From the NCBI GenBank assembly GCA_934233735.1, contig CAKQGQ010000004.1, forward strand, positions 77,745 through 141,744: 64,000 nt of DNA. The letters run 5' to 3'. Shown piece by piece: positions 42,561-51,574 of the stretch. The position numbers and the translations under genes are program-made. The stretch comes from an uncultured Clostridia bacterium (GTDB taxonomy: Bacteria > Bacillota > Clostridia > Peptostreptococcales > Anaerovoracaceae). The notes below the pieces were generated by a model. That model worked only from the letters and a program-made list of their open reading frames with translations. It was not told the DNA's origin and made no database searches. Within the stretch, counting starts at the first letter, position 1. Each line of letters starts with the position of its first letter.

Positions 42561-43343
42561 TTATTGTTTTACGTCAATGTATACCTGCATCTCTTCATAA
42601 ATCTTCATGGACTTTTTATCGATTTTCTTAAAGTCTTCTGCGAAGGAGTTTAAGGAACCATCAGGATTAATTGCCATGTTGGTGAACTGTAGGTATGTTT
42701 CATAAAATTCCGTAATTTTATTATATGCTTTTTCATACTTCTTCGGTGGACTTTGCAATGCTTTCATATATGCTGTTACCTGGTTTTGATTTTCAACAAT
42801 TTCACTAAGTTGCTTCTTGAAATCTTCATCTGCAAATAAATTACCAATAGCATCATTAAAGTCGGAAACAAACACGCCTTTTGGCTTTGTATACTTATTT
42901 GTCTCTTTGTCAGACTCCTCCCATATTGCATTGTTCCATGTTTTTTGAATTAAATTGCAAGCAGTTTCAGCATCTGCACAGCCTTGCAGCATGGTATATG
43001 TCGCATTATAAAGATTCACAGCATATTCTTTTTCCTTTATTTGTGCGAATCCAAAACAAAGAACTGCAATCAAAACAATCGCGAAAATTGCAAGCGTTAT
43101 TCGCTTCTTTTTTGTATTTTGGGGCTGTTCTTCTTTATTCTTTTCTGCATGCATTGCATCTTCTTCTGCAACTGCCATTGGGTATCCACAGCTTGGACAA
43201 ACAGTGGCATTTTGCTCAATTTCGTTTCCACATTCAGGGCAAATTATTTTGCTTTCAGGTGTAAGTATGTAATCGCAGTAAACGCATTTTTGAGCTTTGT
43301 CGGATATTTCTTTCCCACAGTTCGGGCAGTGAATCAGTGCCAT
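42561..43343 (-). CDS. double zinc-ribbon membrane protein
   Basis: The 260-residue protein has two N-terminal zinc ribbons (C6, C9, C20, C23 and C35, C38, C49, C52). A charged linker leads to one membrane helix at about 83-100 and a helical outer domain of 160 residues with no known motifs. AGGAGG lies six bases upstream. The start overlaps the nucleotidyltransferase gene by ten bases, so the pair is coupled. Such proteins often sense or anchor; an effector role next to a nucleotidyltransferase is only an inference. Confidence 0.7.
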   Translation of the reverse strand: MALIHCPNCGKEISDKAQKCVYCDYILTPESKIICPECGNEIEQNATVCPSCGYPMAVAEEDAMHAEKNKEEQPQNTKKKRITLAIFAIVLIAVLCFGFAQIKEKEYAVNLYNATYTMLQGCADAETACNLIQKTWNNAIWEESDKETNKYTKPKGVFVSDFNDAIGNLFADEDFKKQLSEIVENQNQVTAYMKALQSPPKKYEKAYNKITEFYETYLQFTNMAINPDGSLNSFAEDFKKIDKKSMKIYEEMQVYIDVKQ

Positions 43344-44170
43344 GATAAACCTCCTATCTTATATTCCGTTAGTGAATGCATGCCGTTATGATTATGATTC
43401 CTCCATGTATTGTTAATAGAACCTGTATTAGCGCAATTGCCTCTTATCATTGGCATGTTCTGTAAAGAGAAGAAACCTTCTGCACGTTGTTGATTTTCCT
43501 TTTCCTCTGATGAATGCAGTTGATCATCGAAACCATATTGCTTGCAAATTTCGTTGATGGTTTCTGTATACAAAGAGCGCGAATGCTTATGTATGTTTTG
43601 GTTTTGATTTTTCTTTTTTAAGTATCGTTCCCGAACCGCGTTCCATGCCTCCGGCTGCTGTCTCAGCCAGTTTTCTTTTTCTTTAAGATTAAAGCTCTTT
43701 GACTGCTGTTGCCATGAATAAGAGTTAGATTTTTTATCAAATGCAATATATTCCTGTCCCGCTGTACCTGCTTCGTCTATAAAATTATTTACAATTGCAA
43801 TGTCGCAGCTATGTTCAACTTTCTCGCTATTCACATTATATCCCTTTATGGTAAATACCCTCTTTGAGTTTTCAAACTTATTATATCCATACTTACTGCA
43901 GTGTTTTTGAAAAGCTTTCATAATGATTTTTCTGATTTTCCCCGGTGAATATGCACTCTCATTATCATTTACTTCGAGGTTCACATCAAAATCAAAACCT
44001 ATGTTTGTTTCCGGATCATAGGTTATCATATTCCTTGCACTGCTTCCTATAAAATAATACTGAAAAGTAAAATTGTCTCGCACCTCATCTTGAACCTCAT
44101 GCACAAGTTTTTCTAAATTTTCCCGCACTTCTCTCGCTTCTGCTTTGGTGACATACTTAAAATGGTACAT
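43334..44170 (-). CDS. pol-beta-fold nucleotidyltransferase
   Basis: The 278-residue protein has the nucleotidyltransferase motif GSSARNM (G42, S43) followed by D60-x-D62 (GFDFDVN) and the third acid D123 (HSCDIAIV). These are the three catalytic carboxylates of the fold that includes CD-NTases, CCA-adding enzymes and MNT antitoxins. A C-terminal helical part follows. AAAGGAG lies seven bases before the ATG. It heads an operon with the zinc-ribbon membrane protein and helicase-nuclease. Its product cannot be predicted. Confidence 0.75.
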   Translation of the reverse strand: MYHFKYVTKAEAREVRENLEKLVHEVQDEVRDNFTFQYYFIGSSARNMITYDPETNIGFDFDVNLEVNDNESAYSPGKIRKIIMKAFQKHCSKYGYNKFENSKRVFTIKGYNVNSEKVEHSCDIAIVNNFIDEAGTAGQEYIAFDKKSNSYSWQQQSKSFNLKEKENWLRQQPEAWNAVRERYLKKKNQNQNIHKHSRSLYTETINEICKQYGFDDQLHSSEEKENQQRAEGFFSLQNMPMIRGNCANTGSINNTWRNHNHNGMHSLTEYKIGGLSWH

Positions 44171-44273
44171 AAAAACGCTCCTTTCTCTCCCATGCCTCCC
44201 ATTGAGCAGTGACTGCTAAATCATTTCATAATACCACTTTTTCGATTTTTGTCAATGCATATCTCTATTTTTG

Positions 44274-44469
44274 TGGTTGTTGCATTTTTTGCAACGACCA
44301 GTCTATGCTGAGTGGTTGTTTCCGTTTCGGAAACAACCACTGTCTTTGCGTCACCGCTGGTGGTATTTTCTAAATTGGCGATTTTGCTGAGGTCGGCAAA
44401 ATCGAAAGATATATAACCCTGCCAAACTCATCGCCCTGTTTCCAGCAATTTTCCTAAGGTCAGGAAAAT
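44274..44469. repeat. array of four stem-loops in two covarying pairs
   Basis: H1 (44274-44300) has 11-base arms TGGTTGTTGCA and TGCAACGACCA. H2 (44311-44341) has perfect 13-base arms AGTGGTTGTTTCC and GGAAACAACCACT. H3 (44379-44404) has arms CGATTTTGC and GCAAAATCG around TGAGGTCG. H4 (44448-44469) has arms ATTTTCCT and AGGAAAAT around AAGGTC. H1 and H2 share flanks but differ by paired changes at the stem tops; H3 and H4 do the same and keep the AGGTC loop. No T run follows. The 345-base gap holds no gene. Confidence 0.7.
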
Positions 44470-44516
44470 CGATTTAAGTATTGAAAATTTTGCAGGCAAT
44501 ATATTATTCTCATATG

Positions 44517-45623
44517 CTACTTAGACATATCATTGAGGTCAACTCCTATCTGCCAAAAGAGCATATCGATAATCTTCATTTGCGGATAAGAAACGCTCTC
44601 TTCTATGAGCAAATCATTTTTGACTTCCTCTAGGATTTTAAAGTTTTTCTCATAAAACTTCGATAATTCAATTAGTGATGTACGATTGAATATTCCTCTT
44701 GCAATATGGTAGTGCCTAATTCCTGAACGAAAAAATCGGTCATATGCCGGAACACATCCCAAGGTCCCTAATAATGTTTTTGTAATAAGCGTATCAGACA
44801 AATCATTTCTTACATCATTGCTTTTTGTCGTTCTTCTTACTTTATCGTAATACTGTTTAAGAAAGCCGATACACTCCTCCAAGGCATTCATATTCTTGTC
44901 AATTACTATATCTTTGCATGTTATTCCTAACAAATCATCGTATTTGGCCTTGAGAATTTCTTCAACAACAGGTATATGTATCTTATAATCCTTTTGCAAT
45001 AAAAATGTAGAGCCTCTATACATTCCCCAACTTGCAAGATAGAAAGCTAATTGTAAGCTCAGATAATCAATGTCCGCATTGGTTTTATCTTGCCTCGCAC
45101 GATAGAAACAAGTATAGCAATGTTCCCAGGAAAGAAAGCGATTGTTCTTCTCATTTTTTATTCTGCCGGAATATTCACTCAATATATGTTGAATCTCTTC
45201 TTCAGAAATTGTACATTTTTTAATTTCAGAATTTTTCTGTAATGATACTGCGGTTCTATTATTAGAAATATCTTGTTTGCCTCTTATCTTAGCGGTATCT
45301 TGCTTGTTCAACGGAAAGCTTTTACTACATTCTAATGCAAAATTTCTGAATTTTCTTAGATGAAACAAATAACCATTTACCAGTCCTAATGGATCACCTT
45401 TGGAATCTTGTCTAAGATACTTTAATAATGCTTCCCTTGCGGAGTTTTCAAAGTCATGCGATAAAACAGTCATCCAGAAGAGTTCTTTGTTCCCATGCTG
45501 CCAAAGATAAAATGCCTCCGAACCGGATGTCATGATGGTATGGTGTTTGTATCCTTGACCTTTCAAATAATCCCGATATAGCACTTTGATTTCGTCTAAT
45601 AATAATTTTTTTATATTTTTCAT
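44517..45623 (-). CDS. protein of unknown function in the defence island (368 aa)
   Basis: The product is soluble and mostly helical. Notable stretches are RFLSWEHCYTCFYRARQ, a hydrophobic core LSLQLAFYLASWGMYRGSTFLLQKD (read in parts), and TLGCVPAYDRFFRSGI. I do not recognise a catalytic motif. The ATG of MKNIKKLLLDE is preferred over one six codons earlier because a GGTGG lies at reasonable distance. It follows the next gene upstream with slight separation or overlap, so the two form an operon. Confidence 0.6.
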   Translation of the reverse strand: MKNIKKLLLDEIKVLYRDYLKGQGYKHHTIMTSGSEAFYLWQHGNKELFWMTVLSHDFENSAREALLKYLRQDSKGDPLGLVNGYLFHLRKFRNFALECSKSFPLNKQDTAKIRGKQDISNNRTAVSLQKNSEIKKCTISEEEIQHILSEYSGRIKNEKNNRFLSWEHCYTCFYRARQDKTNADIDYLSLQLAFYLASWGMYRGSTFLLQKDYKIHIPVVEEILKAKYDDLLGITCKDIVIDKNMNALEECIGFLKQYYDKVRRTTKSNDVRNDLSDTLITKTLLGTLGCVPAYDRFFRSGIRHYHIARGIFNRTSLIELSKFYEKNFKILEEVKNDLLIEESVSYPQMKIIDMLFWQIGVDLNDMSK

Positions 45624-45637
45624 TATAAATATCCACC

Positions 45638-45940
45638 TCAATCATATCCCATTCCTGTTAATCGTTCTTTGCAAATTCTGCGTTCTTCTTCTGTAAATAG
45701 TTCTTGATACTCAGGTTTCAGCACATGCGCCTCGATTGATAGGTCTAATCTTTTATGCATCCACAATGTTGTAAACCCCTCTGTTCCTCCTAGTTTTGTA
45801 ATTAGTTGCTTTGCCGCTGCAACCGCTCCGATGCGGCTCATTAATTGATGGAATCGTACCGGATTGTATCCACATTCCTTTTTGGCAGTCCGGCAAAGCT
45901 TTTCCATATCACAAGTAAATTTTCTTTCAAGATCTGTCAT
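45638..45940 (-). CDS. small protein of unknown function, partner of the 368-aa gene
   Basis: The 100-residue product is helical, with the segment SRIGAVAAAKQLI and the pattern GFTTLWMHKRLDLSIEAHVLKPEY (read in parts). To my knowledge proteins with this GFTTLW...LSIEA pattern recur as uncharacterised genes in Clostridia near restriction or defence genes. The ATG is preceded by GGGGGG at 8-13 bases. The stop lies 15 bases before the next start. Confidence 0.6.
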   Translation of the reverse strand: MTDLERKFTCDMEKLCRTAKKECGYNPVRFHQLMSRIGAVAAAKQLITKLGGTEGFTTLWMHKRLDLSIEAHVLKPEYQELFTEEERRICKERLTGMGYD

Positions 45941-46010
45941 CAATGCTTCCCCCCATTAATTCATCCATTTTATAAATATAGACTATTCTTCTATCGTGTT
46001 CGCATACAGA

Positions 46011-46139
46011 TTATGCATACACATCCACGAGTTTTTTATAGACTTGTATTCCAGTTTCTGACAAAATTCCGTCCAAATGCTGTATGTTCAACATCAGTCC
46101 ATAAATTAAGCTACTTACTTTTACTTGGATTTTTCTCAT
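46011..46139 (-). CDS. candidate 42-residue protein coupled to the Abi-C-like fragment
   Basis: The frame MRKIQVKVSSLIYGLMLNIQ continues to KKLVDVYA and starts with an ATGA overlap to the stop of the preceding fragment. There is no independent ribosome binding site. The rest of the gap to 45943 contains broken frames that look like decayed coding sequence. It may be a real coupled gene or debris. Confidence 0.25.
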   Translation of the reverse strand: MRKIQVKVSSLIYGLMLNIQHLDGILSETGIQVYKKLVDVYA

Positions 46140-46348
46140 TTTTCGATTAAAAAATTAACAAAAGCTGAACATATAATAAGCATATATTTTGCGGCTTGAA
46201 TCCTCACCTCCATAAAATCAATACTGCCATGTCGTATCCCACTTTCGTTTGAAGTATACCCGTACCAACTGCTTATTGCGCTTTGGAAAGCTTTATGAAT
46301 AGCTACACCTTTAAATTCGCCATCACTTGTCCAAACTTGTGGAACCAT
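46136..46348 (-). pseudogene. fragment resembling a HEPN/Abi-type C-terminal domain
   Basis: The 70 residues include SSWYGYTSNESGIRHG and end in a hydrophobic helix (AAKYMLIICSAFVNFLIEK). The GIRHG motif followed by a helix is seen in C-terminal domains of some abortive-infection and HEPN-like proteins. The frame stays open upstream into the end of the radical SAM gene without a start codon that has a ribosome binding site. I infer a truncated gene left at the junction of two defence units. Confidence 0.4.
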
Positions 46349-46377
46349 TATAGAGAGAATACCCTCTCTGTCGCCAT

Positions 46378-48276
46378 TTATCGGTTGTTTTCTGTGTCGT
46401 CACGGGTGATTTTATAGTATGCTAAGACATCGTTTATTTCTTTATCATCACACACATAATCACCATCTTTAAATCTGTTTAAGGCAATGATAGTTTTTGC
46501 TTTTTCAAGTTTATCGGATGCCAAAGCACTAAATTTTTCCCACCATTCATTTGCCAAATTGCAATCGTGTTCAGTTACGGTAGTATATCTGTCAGCAAGA
46601 CGGATGCGTAGATCTTCGTCGTAAATTCTGCGGTATATGATGAAAGATTCGGGCATCCATAGAATCTTCATAAACTCGTCAATATCCCGACCAAATGCTT
46701 CTTCAAAAAAATCAACCCCACGTCCAATTTTTCCTTTGGTTGAATTTAAAACTGCTTGAACAGCACGAATGAACTTCCTATTCCAATGTTTGCCGATATA
46801 ATCACGGTTCATAAAGAATTCCTTGTCATTTATCGGGTGGTATTTCATAGGAAAGGAATAAATGCTGGCTCCTAATTCTTCACAAAGTTCAACATTAAGC
46901 CTTAAACGATAGTATAGCTCTTCTGGCTTATCTTCAAAGTTGTAAAGAAGATAGTTAGAAAGATTCTTAATGCCACTTTTAACGGCTGTACGGATGGATT
47001 TTTCATATATATCTCTAAGATTCCAGTGGTCAAAGGCAATTCGCAAAGGTTGTATGTTAACTCCGGATAATTTTTTCATATTCGCTTCTGTAATCAAACG
47101 AGAATCTATCCCTTGGTTGAAATCTACAATACGCTTTCTTTTTGAGGGCTTGTGAGTTTTCTCATACAACGGGCATACATATTCATCTAAGTCTAAAATA
47201 TCTTCTTTAGAAGCAGTATAGTAATTAAGGCAGTGTGCTTCTTCCAGTTTGAGATATAATTCCGTTTTTTCTGTACCATCCTTCAGCTTTTCCATTATCT
47301 CTTTATAAATTGAAATGGCTTTACGGATATACGCACGATCATTATAGGAATCTTTAAGATTGTTGATTGTAATCTCGTATTCGTTGGGTGGAGAATAAGT
47401 TGCACCTGTACCAAATCCACACTCTTTAATCTCATCAATGATTTGGTCGTAACACTTTGATGCCAAAACATTGTTATCGAGCAAAAGCAAATCTTTTCTT
47501 GCGCCGAAACGCTTATCTGTGAACTCAATTCGCTTTTTTAGATTAATATAGTCACAATACTGTGGTTCCAGTTTTGGTACAGCACAGAACTTACATTTGT
47601 TGACGCACCCTCTTGTCATATAGGCGAAATAAGCATTATTTGCGGGATAAACGTAGTCTATCTCTTCAAGAATAGAATAATCAAGAGGCAGTTCATCAAT
47701 AATAAGCTCGTTATCAGAATCAATGTCGCCGGGCGTATTTAACAACCCAATGAACGGTTTAATTCCAGTTGCTTCTTCAACCTCTTTTGGGAGAAGAGAG
47801 GACATGATTCCTCCAACCATAACATCATCTTGGTTTTTACAAAGCTGCTTTGCAAAGTTGATAGTATCAACGGTTATGTCCCAATAAAATGTAAACAACG
47901 TAGTAATGCCAACCTTATCAAATCTTGGTTTTGTAAAATACTCTTTGTCTTTATATTTTTTTCGGTATTCCTTTACCGCATCTAAAACAAGCTCATCTTC
48001 AAAAATAGGCTCATTTTCGAGAATTGCATATTTACCAACTTTAATAAATTCAAAGAGCGTGGGGTAGTAGTTCTTCCAGAATATTTCAGGAAGAATGATA
48101 GAAAGATGATTGATAAGATCATCGCAAATTAAATCCACTGCCAAAGAACGCATATCACCCTTATAAAATCGAACATCATCGCCAACCATACGATAATAGG
48201 TTGCCAATTTCATTAGTCCCATTGGCGGGTATTTATTTTTGTAATTAGGCTCAACGAGCAAGACTTTTCTATTCAT
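46378..48276 (-). CDS. radical SAM protein with B12-binding-like N-terminus, part of the NurA-HerA cassette
   Basis: The 632-residue protein begins like B12-binding radical SAM enzymes (KVLLVEPNYKNKYPPMGLMKLATYY). The 4Fe-4S motif GC-VNK-C-KF-C is at C224, C228 and C231, followed by a barrel (FNQGIDSRL, RIAFDHWNLRD, YLLYNFED). The C-terminal 150 residues are unique and charged. It starts six bases after the GHKL ATPase stop, so both belong to one operon. The substrate is unknown; modification of DNA, RNA or a nucleotide are possibilities I cannot separate. Confidence 0.8.
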   Translation of the reverse strand: MNRKVLLVEPNYKNKYPPMGLMKLATYYRMVGDDVRFYKGDMRSLAVDLICDDLINHLSIILPEIFWKNYYPTLFEFIKVGKYAILENEPIFEDELVLDAVKEYRKKYKDKEYFTKPRFDKVGITTLFTFYWDITVDTINFAKQLCKNQDDVMVGGIMSSLLPKEVEEATGIKPFIGLLNTPGDIDSDNELIIDELPLDYSILEEIDYVYPANNAYFAYMTRGCVNKCKFCAVPKLEPQYCDYINLKKRIEFTDKRFGARKDLLLLDNNVLASKCYDQIIDEIKECGFGTGATYSPPNEYEITINNLKDSYNDRAYIRKAISIYKEIMEKLKDGTEKTELYLKLEEAHCLNYYTASKEDILDLDEYVCPLYEKTHKPSKRKRIVDFNQGIDSRLITEANMKKLSGVNIQPLRIAFDHWNLRDIYEKSIRTAVKSGIKNLSNYLLYNFEDKPEELYYRLRLNVELCEELGASIYSFPMKYHPINDKEFFMNRDYIGKHWNRKFIRAVQAVLNSTKGKIGRGVDFFEEAFGRDIDEFMKILWMPESFIIYRRIYDEDLRIRLADRYTTVTEHDCNLANEWWEKFSALASDKLEKAKTIIALNRFKDGDYVCDDKEINDVLAYYKITRDDTENNR

Positions 48277-48282
48277 AGGGTT

Positions 48283-49839
48283 TTATCTCATTTCTTTTTT
48301 AATTTTATCGATAATCTGCTCAGCAATATCTTTTGGAGCAACATCGTTTATAATGGACAAAATTTTGCTTACTAATTTACGTTCGCTTCTAGACAGCTTG
48401 GACATATTGCTCGTAACAAATGATTTCTTTTTATTTTCGTCATCTACGATAGTAACAGTTGTTGCTTCAGCTTTCTTCCTTAGCTTATCAGCCTCATATT
48501 TTTGTCCAATGCTTTTTCTGATTTCCGACAAAGGGGATGCACTATCGCTGTTATCAAACTTGTCCAATCGTTTGCGAGCCTCTTCGGCGCTTTTCCTTGC
48601 TTTATCAATATCAAATTGGAGTTTTTGGCGTTCTTCTTCATTGACAAAGCCTTGCTCTTTTTCTTTCCTTTGGTATTCAGCAACCTTACTAAGATATTCT
48701 TCTTGACGTTTATAATCGTTTTTAACACGATTTGCTTCGTAATAGAGCTTGTGCAGCACATCGTAAAAATACTCTCTTAAAAGGTCTTCAAACAAAACAC
48801 GGGTTTCGTTTTCGTTGAAATAATCACGCTGAGAGTTTGGAATAAGATTGCGGCTTGCCGCAAATACTTCGCCCACAAAATAATAATTTCCACGATTTTC
48901 TTTGAAAAGAGGCTGCAGGGCATCATCATTTCCAAGCTGAATATTTGCGCTTCTTACACGCAAACCCCGCATATGGTTTATACTCGGAATTTGTTTTTCG
49001 AAGCGTGACAAACCCACCCACATCCAAGCAATCAGATTGCCGGAAGTATCTCGAAAATCTTTGAATTCCAAACGGGAAATCTCATCATAATTTTTCAAGG
49101 AGGCACCGCTTTGCTCTTTTAACTTAGTGGTATACTCTTTGAAAATCTGTGAACCGTTCACCCTTACGCAATATTCATCAATGTGATACCCGATACAATT
49201 TGCGTAATTGTAGATTTGATTACGCAAAATAAAAGTATTTTTATATGGAACCGGAACAACAAAGCTAAGATATTCACGAACCTTTGTGTCATTCAACAAG
49301 TCGGTGTTCTCTTTGTTAATCTCAAACATTTCAACTTCAAAATAGTGTTCTTTTTCATCTTCGGCTTCTGTTGAATAAGTTATAATTGCACCCCAAATTT
49401 CGTCCAAGGTATATTTCCGGTTTTCAACAAGCATTGCTCGCATCTTCTGGGCATCGCAAGTCATAATTGACTTTGTACCTTCACCAAGATAACTCGTTGT
49501 GAATTTTAAGGTTTTACAATACGCTAAACCGCAAAGACGACCGATACCACGAAAGCCTTTATTTTTGCCAATTTCCTTATTGCTGTTGGCAATGTCACCA
49601 ACATCTTCGATGAAATCATCGGCTTTAACACCGGTAGCATTATCTTTAATGCTTATGTATCGTTTTTTACTATCCGTGTATATATCAACATACCCCTCGT
49701 CAGCAGATAAGATACCCTCTCTTATTGCAAGGTCGATTTGGTCACAAGCATTTTGTATATATTCTCTGTAGATAACCTTGGAATCTGAGTACATACCCGT
49801 TGTAAGATTATCAAGTATATTTTTTCCTACTGTTGCCAT
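48283..49839 (-). CDS. GHKL (Hsp90/MutL-like) ATPase of the NurA-HerA cassette
   Basis: The 518-residue protein has the Bergerat-fold motifs: E26 and N30 in REYIQNACD, the D66-NATG-G70 loop, and GFRGIG (95-100). A transducer-like middle domain follows. A coiled coil at about 370-450 is rich in K, E and R, and a short C-terminal region ends the protein. This layout resembles Hsp90-like or MORC/MutL-like ATPases in bacterial conflict systems, which act as ATP-gated clamps. AAGGAG is six bases upstream. It lies ten bases after the HerA gene. Confidence 0.82.
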   Translation of the reverse strand: MATVGKNILDNLTTGMYSDSKVIYREYIQNACDQIDLAIREGILSADEGYVDIYTDSKKRYISIKDNATGVKADDFIEDVGDIANSNKEIGKNKGFRGIGRLCGLAYCKTLKFTTSYLGEGTKSIMTCDAQKMRAMLVENRKYTLDEIWGAIITYSTEAEDEKEHYFEVEMFEINKENTDLLNDTKVREYLSFVVPVPYKNTFILRNQIYNYANCIGYHIDEYCVRVNGSQIFKEYTTKLKEQSGASLKNYDEISRLEFKDFRDTSGNLIAWMWVGLSRFEKQIPSINHMRGLRVRSANIQLGNDDALQPLFKENRGNYYFVGEVFAASRNLIPNSQRDYFNENETRVLFEDLLREYFYDVLHKLYYEANRVKNDYKRQEEYLSKVAEYQRKEKEQGFVNEEERQKLQFDIDKARKSAEEARKRLDKFDNSDSASPLSEIRKSIGQKYEADKLRKKAEATTVTIVDDENKKKSFVTSNMSKLSRSERKLVSKILSIINDVAPKDIAEQIIDKIKKEMR

Positions 49840-49849
49840 AATAATCTCC

Positions 49850-51559
49850 TTACTTAAATTGCTTATAAATCGGTTTCGGGAACTTGATATTAAGCAATGA
49901 ACGGAAAATCGGATTTTGAATAATATATTCGCCCTGTTTTAAACGAGTCATCATAGTTTTATAAACAGACGGAATGCTCTTATAATCACTCTTTGTAACT
50001 TCTATGGAGTTTGTACGACCATAAGCGTGTGTTGAGCAGTTTCCAGTAACTCTGTCGTGAATAGCGCTTCTAAACTGTTCTGCTGCAAAGAGTACAACGC
50101 CGAGGGATCGTCCGCGTTCTGCAACATCAAGTACCTGACGAAGAATAGGAGAATTCTTAGGAGTTTCCTTGGAAGCGTACTTATTCAGCTCATCAATAAA
50201 GATAACAACCCTTGAGGGAGGATTTACACCTTCTTCGCCGGCATACTGACCTAACTGTAAATCATAAATGGTACGAATTGCATCGCCGAATACATACGCT
50301 TGCTTGTCTTCAGAAAGTTTGGCAATATCAATAACGTGTACATCGTTTTTCTTTATATATTTAAGGGCATCACCAATGCGAGTTTCTCCCTCATCTTCAC
50401 GAATGTCTCTTGCAAAAATCTTATTATCTGTAATGCTCTTATTGATGATACGATAAAATTTTCTCCAGCTTGCAACGGGTATTTCCTTGTCTTTGCCAGA
50501 TGTTTCAGCAGAGCACTTTTCTTTTACAGCCTCAAGGAACTCCTGCCAATCGTTGACTTGGTTAAATTTGCCTTGCCCAGACATAATATAACTGATGATA
50601 GATTCCATTGTTTGAGTTGAATCGTCAATATTGGCAAACATAAGATCAAGATTGTCTTTATCATACTTATAAATGTATTTGTATTTTTTTGCTTTCTTCT
50701 TTCTGATATTATCCTCGACTTCTTCCGGTGTCATATAAGTGTTCCAGTGACGGGTTTTAGGAATTGAGCAAGGATAATAGTAGTGAACATTCTTGAAAGG
50801 TTCGGCAGACAAGCCTAATTGTTCATATTTGGCAAAAGTATCATTGCGTGCTTGTTCAGGATTGCGCTCATCAGAGAAATCATTTAACTGATCAATAGCA
50901 AGCAAATCCTTTCCCTTAACATTGAACAGCACAAATGCAACACTGTCTTCCTCCTCGTTCTGCGGTTCCTTCTTCATATAGCTATCTTGAATCGCTTTCA
51001 GAAGGAACACTGCATAAGAAGTCTTGGAAGCCAAACCGGAAATGCCCGAAATATTCAAGTGTGCGCCTTCGGGACCAATAATGAACTTCGAATTGAGATT
51101 TACGGGGAGCGTAACTTTCTCGCAGCCCTTAGTTCCTTCGTACATTTCAAGATAACCACATACAAGAGGATTTCGAATATCATTAAGTCCAAGAGCGTAG
51201 TTAATTTCTTCGGCAGTTGCCAACATTACCTTTGCATTGTTTTGAAGCGGAATGTAGATGTTTTCGGTATTACATACGACTTTAGCTGTAACATAATTCA
51301 TTCCTACACGCAAGGTATTTTCTTCAGCATTTACATCGCCAAAATCGCTTGAGATAAAATTAGTCAGAAAACTTGCAGCATCGGTGATATGTGCAATGTC
51401 TTCGATAACCCCATAAGAAAACGAATCATTTACATGCTGAACTTTCACAATATCAAACGGGTTTAAAATAAGTTCCGGATCAGTCCAAAAAGTAAAATTA
51501 TCAATTGTTGTTGGATTCTTTTCAGTCGCCAACACACGACCTATAATCGTATTAGCCAT
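49850..51559 (-). CDS. HerA/FtsK-like ATPase with altered Walker A
   Basis: The 569-residue protein has an N-terminal HAS-barrel-like region (GRVLATEKNPTT, FDIVKVQ, YGVIEDIAH), as in HerA. A RecA-like core follows with Walker B RVVIFIDELNKYA and the late segment VLDVAERGRSLGVVLFAAEQFRSAI. The Walker A position reads GISGLASKT (172-180) instead of GxxGxGKS/T, so the lysine and threonine are kept but one glycine is replaced by alanine-serine. An inserted region at 270-340 is rich in K and Y. GAGGAGG precedes the start. HerA pumps DNA and normally partners NurA. Confidence 0.82.
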   Translation of the reverse strand: MANTIIGRVLATEKNPTTIDNFTFWTDPELILNPFDIVKVQHVNDSFSYGVIEDIAHITDAASFLTNFISSDFGDVNAEENTLRVGMNYVTAKVVCNTENIYIPLQNNAKVMLATAEEINYALGLNDIRNPLVCGYLEMYEGTKGCEKVTLPVNLNSKFIIGPEGAHLNISGISGLASKTSYAVFLLKAIQDSYMKKEPQNEEEDSVAFVLFNVKGKDLLAIDQLNDFSDERNPEQARNDTFAKYEQLGLSAEPFKNVHYYYPCSIPKTRHWNTYMTPEEVEDNIRKKKAKKYKYIYKYDKDNLDLMFANIDDSTQTMESIISYIMSGQGKFNQVNDWQEFLEAVKEKCSAETSGKDKEIPVASWRKFYRIINKSITDNKIFARDIREDEGETRIGDALKYIKKNDVHVIDIAKLSEDKQAYVFGDAIRTIYDLQLGQYAGEEGVNPPSRVVIFIDELNKYASKETPKNSPILRQVLDVAERGRSLGVVLFAAEQFRSAIHDRVTGNCSTHAYGRTNSIEVTKSDYKSIPSVYKTMMTRLKQGEYIIQNPIFRSLLNIKFPKPIYKQFK

Positions 51560-51574
51560 TTTTATTTATCCTCC

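Noticed and set aside
44274..44469. Hairpins as transcription terminators or integron attC sites
   Set aside because: None has a T run on either strand, and attC core sites and an integrase are absent.
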